Shown: positions 56,386 through 64,000 of the stretch, one piece after another
Layout of the letters: each line of letters opens with the position of its first letter
Position numbering within the stretch: the stretch's first letter is position 1
Origin: Tuctoria greenei
Taxonomy: Eukaryota; Streptophyta; Magnoliopsida; Poales; Poaceae
DNA: 64,000 nt
Assembly: GCA_036927565.1 (NCBI GenBank)
Contig: JAYESD010000011.1
Location: 95,703,178 to 95,767,177 of the forward strand
Direction of reading: 5' to 3'
Position numbers and translations under genes: made by a program
Notes under the pieces: model-generated
Told to the model about the DNA's origin: nothing
Database searches by the model: none
What the model saw: the letters and a program-made list of their open reading frames with translations, nothing else

Positions 56386-56708
56386 CATGCATCAACCTTC
56401 TCAAGAATATAAAGCACATGATCATGTGATTGAGATACTAATGAAGGCAAGGCACATCACAAGAACTATAAATGGTCATGACCTTCCAATGGAAAGGAAA
56501 GAGTAATATATTCCCTGTGGCTAGACCACAAGTAACTGTCTCTTAAAATACGTGGCAATGTTTGTCACACTAGAGAGGCTAGTGTCTTTTCTGAAAGGGG
56601 AAAACAGTAGGGGAGATTCCTACTATTATAAATATATTAAAAATGATACCAAGAGGAAGTTCAGAGAGTACATAGCAGAGTTACATCAAAGTATTCAACC
56701 ATTCTAGG
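56386..56708 (+). pseudogene. second hAT-like fragment of the unit
   Basis: It contains EILMKARHITRTINGHDLPM, then LLKYVAMFVTLERLVSF and KFREYIAELHQSIQPF, broken by stops. The duplicate is at 57609-57928. Confidence 0.55.
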
Positions 56709-57608
56709 AATATGTCTGTATCGCTAAAGCTGTGAGATTGCAGAGTACAGTCATTAAAAAAAAAGTGATCTTCAGGATCTAAAGGAAGTAGTAACATGAT
56801 GGAAGATCCATTGATTCCATGTTGACCAGCATGCAAATGATGGCAATATCCATTGATTCCTAGTGCTGGACCTCCTAAATGAACCCTACCAACAGAAGTT
56901 TCCGGATCTCGACCCCGATAGCTAGATGCTTCTGCTCGTCAAAACGATATAGTCATTGTTTGATGGGATGGGAGCCGGACCTAATGTATGTGGGGCAAAG
57001 ATGATGTATAATTAAGCCAAGGAAGTTGACTGAATGGTTGCTTGAAAAGTGCAGCAAAAGACACTTGTACGACTAGTATATATGAAACAGGTTCATCTCA
57101 ATCTTCTAAAATATACAGCACAGAAAATGTAATAAATGGAATTTGCTTGACGACAAATCATGAGACCTGAGGTTCTGAGAAGAGTCACAGTTATCGAAGT
57201 GAAGAGCACTTATCTATATGTCACCAGTGTGGCAAGATGTTTAAGAGCACTGATTCATTCTGGTTGCACGTCTGGTAGTCATTGCATGAGGAGTACAAGC
57301 GCATATGCATGATGTAAGAAAAGCCCTTTGTAATGCAGACCTCATACAAAGAGATCGAGAAGCATGACCTGGAGATTATTCGGAAGGCATGACAATATTC
57401 CAAAAAATGTAACGGTAGTTGGGCGGCAGCTGGAGCATGGTACTAAAGCTACCGATGTGATACGCTAAATTACATATGTATGTGAGGAGACACTAGATGT
57501 GATGGTAGTGGCAGACATATTGTTAAATCTGTCACAAAAACAGTTAGAGAGGATGCTTTGAAGGATCCAACATCACCACATCCTGTACCAGTTTTCAAGT
57601 GAACACCA

Positions 57609-57928
57609 TGCATCAACCTCCTCAAGAATATAAATCACTTGATCATGTGAGTGAGATACTAATGAAGGCAAGGCACATCACAAGAACTACAAATGGTCAT
57701 GCCCTTCCAATGGAAATGAAAGAGTACTATATTCCCTGTGGCTAGACCACAAGTAACTGTCTCTTGAATTACGTGGCTATGTTTGTCACACTAGAGAGGC
57801 TAGTGTCTTTTCTGAAAGGGGAAAACAGCAGGAGAGATCCCTACTGTTATAAATATATTAAAAACGATACCAAGAGGAAGTTCAGAGAGTACATACCAGA
57901 GTTACATCAAAGTATTCAACCATTCTAG
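57609..57928 (+). pseudogene. second hAT-like fragment, duplicated copy
   Basis: EILMKARHITRTTNGHALPM, then EYYIPCG, a stop, VTVS- and YVAMFVTLERLVSF-like blocks. It is part of the 1225-bp duplication. Confidence 0.55.
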
Positions 57929-58094
57929 GAATATGTCTGTATCGCTAAAGCTGTGAGATTGCAGAATAAAGTCATTAAAAAAGTGTGATCTCCAGGATCT
58001 AAAGGAAGTAGTAACATGGTGGAAGATCCATTGATTACGAGTTGACCAGCAAGCAAATGATTGCAATACCCATTGATTACTAGTGCTGGACGTC

Positions 58095-58955
58095 CTCAAT
58101 GAACCCTACCAACAGAAGTTGCCCGATCTCGACCCCGATAGCTAGATGCTTCTGCTCGTCAAAACGATGCAGTCGTTGTTTGATTGGATGGGAGCCCGAC
58201 CTAATGTTGAGGTCTGCGATCTGCATGAGAATGCCCGAAATGTCAGAGGATTGCTAGGGAAGACTTCTCGATTGGAGCGTAGGAAGTCAATGAGCGCGCC
58301 TTCCTGAACTAGAGCGGTGCAGACCAAAACCATATTGGTCGGGACCTAGAGGTCGATTTGGACCATCTTCATGTCTTCCGGGAGCCGGAAGGTGCCGTAT
58401 GTGGTGGCCGGGTCGGGCAAACCATCTGCCGTGGGCTGTTGGTGCTCGCCGAGCTCTACTGCTGCTATGACCACTGAAGCTAGTTCGCAGGCGCTTTGCT
58501 CACACAGAAAGGCTTGTCGGTTCTTTTCTTGTACGATGATGCCACCCTTGGGGCGGGACACCTTTAGTTTGAGGTAGGTGCAGTTTGGGACGGCCATGAA
58601 TGTGAGTGTCTCTGTGCAGAAGTTGGTTTCATCCCGGAACGTGATGGGGAGGTCGATCTTTCCGAGCGGAATCACATGCCTGTCGGGGATGACAATGTAG
58701 AAAGTTGCTCCGGTAGGGAGAACTCAGGAGCTCGATATTCCCATCATGTCGAGGGTCTTGAAGTATAAGATGTTGAGGCCACTTCCACCATCCACATCAG
58801 CACTTTGGTGAGGTGCTTGGGACTGACTATCGGGTCCACTATTAAACGGAAGCACCCGGGCCGCAGGAGAAGGTCGGGGTGGTCCGACCTGTGGAATATG
58901 ACACCCCCCCCCCCCCCCCGTCCCCGGCCACAAGAGGAAGGTCGGGGCGGCCGAC
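58095..58955 (-). pseudogene. Gypsy pol fragment with retropepsin-like region
   Basis: Minus-strand pieces: VDGGSGLNILYFKTLDMMGI, PLGKIDLPITFRDETNF, YLKLKVSRPKGGIIV, FLCEQSACELASVVIAAVEL, then ALIDFLRSNREVF. This is the stretch from the protease active site to the linker before RT in Gypsy elements. A homopolymer of 16 C (58904-58919) and several frame changes break it. It is better preserved than the copy at 16230-17140, which has a duplicated 60-bp insertion. Confidence 0.68.
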
Positions 58956-60362
58956 TGTTGGTATTTCTGAACGTCTACATGTGATCCTAGCAATGAATGC
59001 TAAACATGTGGTTGGCACTAGGCTAACCTAATGCCAAGGAAAGATTAGTTCCTCAAGCGCACGGAAAGTACCGCTGTAGAAGTTCACCTATGAGTATTCC
59101 CTAGGGCATCGTATTTATTTTATCCCAAAGCAAGGCAAGTGAAGTGTGGTAAAATCATAGATAGAGTTGGATGTTCTTGTGAGGGTCCTAGTAGGATTGA
59201 TAAATAACAGATTGGGATAGTTGACATACACCTAAGCAATCTACACTAAAGGGTAAAATGGTCCTGGTGGGAGGTAAACTACGAGAATGGTTACTATTAC
59301 TGTACTCTAAGAATACATATGCATAGCCTAAGAATATACACACCAACGTGTTAGTGGCGAATACTAGGGCTTAGAGATCCAACACATCCGGCACGCGTGT
59401 GTACCTATGACAAAGCCAAAATAATTTTCGCGAAGAGCCTGTGGTGTAGCCGAACGTGGGAGAGTGCAAAGTACGGACAGGGCTATGACCACCTACCGCT
59501 TACCCCTACAACCCATGGGTCTACGAGACATCTAACATTACCTAACTATCCACACACCACACTTGCATGCTAATAATGCCTTAAGTGCGACAGTACAAGT
59601 ACCTTCGTAAGGCAATGACTAGCCTAAACATCGTAGAACCATTGTTGGACCAGACACTAACTTATTCATACAAAAATATTATTGTTATTACCTAATTAGA
59701 CTATAGTTTATGCGTATGGTGTTTATGATAGCATAATAAAAACATTACTATGGAATCATATTAACATCTACCCCTATCACATACATGGACTCCACAATCA
59801 AACAAGAAACGTTTTGTCCAAACATATGCATAAAGAGAGACTAATGAATATATTAAATAGAATAATATCACAAATAAAGGAAAAGTACATGAGCCATACA
59901 ATTCTCAAAATAGACATGGGATTAGACGCTCCTCTATACAGCCTAACCTCCACTAAGGACTTGAAGAACTATTGTAAAAAAGAGAGTGATGCTCAAGTGG
60001 TTTGTGTGGAGAAGTGAGGCGTGGGTCCTATTTATATATGAAATTCAGCCAATTCCCATCAAAATAAGCGCGCGAAGCAGTCTTCGCCGCCATTAGAGAG
60101 CCAAAGAAGAGTGCCACACGTCAAATGTTCGCGAAAGGCGCCCATACCATATTCGTCGAGTCAGGGGTCAATCAAACTGTCCATGTCCCTCCTCGTGGCG
60201 TGCTTCCTCCAAGTGACTAACATGTAGCCCTAATTCCATTACCGCGTGAATTGCCATCGGGTTCCCTCAGATACGCCTAAGAATGTGGGTCCATGGATCA
60301 ATGGGATGCCACATGTCATCGCCTGATTGGCTTGGATTTCACTTTTAGGATTGCTTTCCACA
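58956..60362 (-). repeat. 1.4-kb LTR inserted in the Gypsy relic, second copy
   Basis: It is 1407 bp with the same ends and flanks as 17143-18550. Since the insertion point is identical, the LTR was there before the unit was duplicated. Confidence 0.7.
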
Positions 60363-60519
60363 ATTCTCCTCACTCCTGCAATAAAATACATGCATGCACT
60401 ATTTCTCCACGTACAAGTGGAATTATGTCGAATATAAAAGTGATGTGTGTAAGAAATATTTATTTCTTTCACATAATTGAGTTATATTGATGGTGGAAAT
60501 TGGTATATAAAAATCGTCA

Positions 60520-60854
60520 ACACCGGTGCGGTGACATTGAACTCCAGGGCATCGTGGGGAGACATCAGCACATATTCGGCCTTCCGTACATAGGAGGATG
60601 TTGAAACGTTGCTGGTGATGTTCGCGTTGGGGCTGTCAGTCGTCCTGCTTGTCGTAGGCTGGACAATAGGTCTCATGCTAGAGACTCGGAGAGTGCCAGA
60701 ATCAATTGTGAAGAAGTCTAGTTTCCAAACCTGGTGGTTGAGTAGGGTGGGGTTGACATCTACCCCGTCGCCCCTGACGACGGTGAACTTGAAGTCAAGC
60801 CATCAAGTAAGCAAAGAGTGGAACGCACGACAGTCCCCTATCTGGTGTGCAAAC
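60520..60854 (-). pseudogene. Gypsy gag 5' fragment
   Basis: It is homologous to 18705-19084 and 50130-50518, but about 60 bp near 60795 are deleted, removing the FGDFEF-coding part. Confidence 0.45.
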
Positions 60855-61525
60855 TCTCAGTGTTCAGACTTCCAACTAGTACCAATTTTGCTGCGCGTTC
60901 GTCCTCGAGAAGGCCTGGCTACATCAACAGAGGGTTTATACTAGTTAAGGCAAGATGCACTACGTTCTGTGTGTGTCTCTTGCTCTTTCGTTGATTACGG
61001 GAAAGTTCTTACAAGCGAGTCTCTGACCATGGAGAATGGCCTTAGGCCCTTTTATAGGTGGGCCTGACCATCCCCTATGTAATCATCCTATATACCCCCT
61101 AACTCCTCATAAAGGGGGCAAGGTTTATAGGGGCACGTGTTCACTATGCATGTCGGCGGAGCGCCTTGGGACAGAGTTAAACCGCAGAAGTTGTTGTCCC
61201 GACTATTGGGGTCCTCTCTCTTACTAGCACCACAGTGATCGGATGTGATGGGGGCACATGAGTGCGATTTCCTTCTGGTAATGTTGATGCCTACTCCAAG
61301 CGGCCTACAAGGAATTGATGGCCGCCTGCCCGTCTATTGCCTGAGATCAGGCTTGGGGATGCTAGCTCCCGACCTCGCTAGTTGGGTCCGCTTGCAGAGC
61401 GCTCTTCTGGCACTCGGTCAGGGGTCCCATCTCGACTTGGTCATTATACCATAGCACGGCGGCCAACCTGTTCCCTTTCATGGTCAGGGAGCGGAACCCC
61501 GTTACTTCCTTTCCTACAATTGACA
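60855..61525 (-). repeat. Gypsy LTR of the composite unit
   Basis: The 671-bp block begins TCTCAGTG (mutated TGTCAGTG) and ends AATTGACA. A minus-strand TATA box CCTATAAAAGGGCC lies near 61048. Confidence 0.7.
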
Positions 61526-61755
61526 TCAGGTGATCCAAGCATCCATTAATTCCTTTCCAAATACGATCATTCAAATACCTAAAGGTGATAACTGATGATT
61601 AATCACAGAAGTAATTCCAAGACAGGACTCATTAAAAGCTTGCTTCCGAATCTCCATTTTCTGCATGATCATTTCTTTGATCACATCTGAAAAATGCGCA
61701 CAAAAATAAATAAAAGATTTATTTTTATTAATCTTTTGTCCAGAATCTATGGTTA

Positions 61756-64000
61756 CACATCCAAGGTACTACATAGAGCATTAACACTGCTTACATTACT
61801 GTGGGCAAAGAAAATGCTATCGTGTGCAAAAAGTAACTGGGAGAAATGGGTCCAAGGCCCCAAAATTAATTTCAGGAATCTCTCGCACGTGGAGCCACAA
61901 TGTGAATACGGCATCCCAGTCACACATCACTGATGGATTCCATTGATCATTCAAAGGACGACATGGTCTTAATAATCATGTTTAGTCATAGTGCTAATTA
62001 TGGATGTGGGTGTGTGTAGATGTGTGTAGATGGTGTGTGAGTTTTATGAAAAAAGATCCATGGACATTTCTATAATCATTAATAATGTTGATGAACTTGT
62101 GTCAATTGTTTTTGAAGTTCTTGATGATATTGATGCCTAGAACACGTTTAGATTATCACGAATGATGCATCATCCTATATGCATGCTTAAGAGCAGGCTG
62201 TGCTAAAGAACCATGATCGCTTATACTTTATTTACAATATCTGTTGACTATTGCATCAACCTCCTCGAGAATATAGCAACACTTGACCAGGTAAATAGTC
62301 TCCTAGTGAAGGCAAGGCACATCATAAGAACTATAAATAGCCATTCTCTGCCAATGGAAATGAAAGGATATTTTAGTTCCTTTGGTTAGACCATAAGTAG
62401 CTGTCTCTTGAAATATGTGGCTATGTTTATCACACTAGGGAAGTTATTGCCCAACAGGGCAATTATGATGGAGATGTTTACCACTTCATAATGGACTTCC
62501 TCCGATCTAGCTTCTACAGATCTGTGAAGGCAGATATGTGAAATAATATAATCTGAAAATGCGCACTGGTTAGCTGCTACAGTTATCACGTGATCTTTTA
62601 CATTATGCACATTAAAAATGCTAGTGGTCAATGCAGAAACTTTGAGGCTGCCACGCAGAACTTGCGGAACAATCCGAGATTAGAAATGCACAAATAATGA
62701 AACCTGTGCTTCTGAGAAGTGTTACATTTGTCAAAGTGAAGAGCACGTATGTTGACCATATGATTCAATAGAAAAATCTAAAAATTCACTAGTACTTCAA
62801 ATATGACCACTGGAAGCGACTGTAAAATTTAAATGCCCATCAGACCTTCTAAACCTTAAGAATTCATATTTGTACCCATATGGCCACTATAAATCATACT
62901 TGATTTTGTACCTAAACCTACCATGTTTAAATTTATTTTTCCCCTAGTTTTCCATGAAGAATAGAGTCAAACACTTCCTTTCTTGTTAGGCCTTGAATCA
63001 TTCTTTGAGTTAGAGAACTTTCCTATACTAATTTGTTAAGTACATCTTTTTTTATATGCTTGATCATCTCGATAGAAATCATGATGGAGATTGATGAGAA
63101 GCACCACTCGGAAGGGAAGGAAACTAATTGGACCAGCTGTGATGAGGTCCATCGGAGAAGTTATTAACTATGTTCATTGACTTAAATCCCGTCCAAAGGC
63201 AAGCTCCAATTTGCATTTAAGAAGTTTTGCAAAGTTTTACCTTATAATAAACTTAATTGATTAGAAGTGTTTTTTGCATTAAGTCCAGCTTGGATAACAC
63301 TCCACATGCATGACCAAGGAAACCAAGTTGTGTATGGGTAGCATAGAAAGTCATTGTGTCGATAATGCTATGCTAATGTTATAGAGGAATTGGTAGAAGT
63401 CATACTCGCGAGAGGATTGGAAACTCGGTCACTTAGGAACGGTTTTAAGTTGATTCACAAAACTGAACTTGAGACTTGGCAGGATGTATATGAAGCAACA
63501 AGTAATAGGGGATTGTGTGTGTAGTTCTGCCTGTGTCGATCAAGGATAGTGTTGTGTGCGACCCTATTGAGCAGTTTGAAATGCACCGGTTGCATACTGG
63601 GTATATGGAGGCTAGCAAACTGACGTATGTTGTTACATCGATGTTTAGACTTTTTTGATTGACCTAGGATGCCGTCCAATAGCACAGAAAGTGGGTAACT
63701 TGCTCACGAACATTGTCATAGCACAAGGATTAACTGTGAGGGAGGCTACTGCACGGGGTGATTGTACTGATTCGATATGGAGGTGTCCAGTGAAAGGTGG
63801 CAACATACGACAAGTATTGAAGTACAAAAGAGTTTCTTCAGAAAGTGTGTATGTGTCCTTTAAGATGGGTGTTTATTGATTCAAATCACCATCATATGCG
63901 GTTATTGATTGAGTAAAGCTTGTTCTGACAGTCGTGACGTTGTAAATACCATAAGCTGAAATTATTTGAAAAATGTGATCTTATAAATAGTCACTGTATT
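61756..64000 (+). repeat. composite relic unit, next copy, cut by the window
   Basis: It repeats 51418-53690 in the same orientation and runs off the window. The hAT-like fragment is at about 62087-62540 (CINLLENIATLDQV, VKARHIIRTINS, YVAMFITLGKLL). It keeps the 170-bp segment at 63000-63160 that copy 1 lacks. Confidence 0.78.

Larger units (their letters stand above)
55771..58220. repeat. 1225-bp tandem duplication inside the unit
   Basis: The segment from 55771 repeats from 56996 with an offset of 1225 bp and includes the zinc-finger relic, the second hAT-like fragment and the first ~110 bp of the Gypsy pol fragment. Copy 1 of the unit (15100-16330) has this segment once. Confidence 0.8.
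51418..61755. repeat. composite relic unit, nearly complete copy (10338 bp)
   Basis: The start motif CACATCCAAGG recurs at 61756, giving the period. The order is hAT-like fragments, an internal 1.2-kb duplication, Gypsy pol fragment, 1.4-kb LTR, gag fragment, Gypsy LTR, spacer. The same order with the same junctions occurs in copy 1 (4052-19705). AT-rich stretches without genes lie at 52450-53900 and 61526-61755. Confidence 0.8.

Noticed and set aside
58904..58919. Run of 16 C
   Set aside because: It is a simple homopolymer at a position where copy 1 has a short C-run. It could be slippage or a sequencing error.

Overview
The window looks like repeat-rich intergenic DNA of a grass (Poaceae). 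Everything recognisable is transposable-element sequence. The clues are a Ty3/Gypsy element of Tat (RIRE2/Grande-like) type with an extra antisense ORF, a Ty1/Copia element with an initiator-Met tRNA primer site, CACTA and hAT relics, and many solo LTRs. I found no convincing host gene, tRNA or rRNA gene. The species cannot be named from the sequence.

Layout. 1-4051 is the 3' end of a plus-oriented Tat-like element (antisense ORF, then an LTR), cut by the window edge. 4052-20181 is one copy of a composite relic unit, split by a complete young Copia element at 6901-13535 (target duplication GGTGC). 20185-23137 is a degraded non-autonomous CACTA element with a solo LTR inside it. 23141-23611 continues the hAT-like relic. 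A long LTR begins at 23612 and is interrupted after 8 bp by a complete but decayed Tat element, 23620-36772 (target duplication GACAC). That long LTR resumes at 36778 and ends at 39618. 39619-46544 is a patchwork of LTRs and LTR-like pieces. 46545-64000 is a tandem array of the composite unit: one badly rearranged copy, one nearly complete copy (51418-61755) and the start of the next, with a spacing of 10338 bp.

Composite unit. Its order is hAT-like transposase fragments (several per unit, plus strand), a Gypsy pol fragment with a retropepsin-like motif (minus strand), a 1.4 kb LTR, the 5' end of a Gypsy internal region, a Gypsy LTR, and a spacer. The same junctions recur in separate copies, so the transposons had already nested before the unit was duplicated.

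Working elements. The Copia element has two 681-bp LTRs that differ at one base by eye, a primer site, a polypurine tract, gag, and a long integrase/RT/RNase H ORF. It lacks the protease catalytic region. Its roughly 0.9 kb leader holds seven hairpins that share one loop sequence on different stems, which is the most unusual feature here. The Tat element has two 882-bp LTRs about 8% diverged by eye. Its gag-pol is on the minus strand with many stop codons, and a plus-strand antisense gene contains a 79-bp intron. A palindrome, CGGACTAGTCCG, and its variant CGGACAAGTCCG form clusters in three otherwise unlike LTR families.
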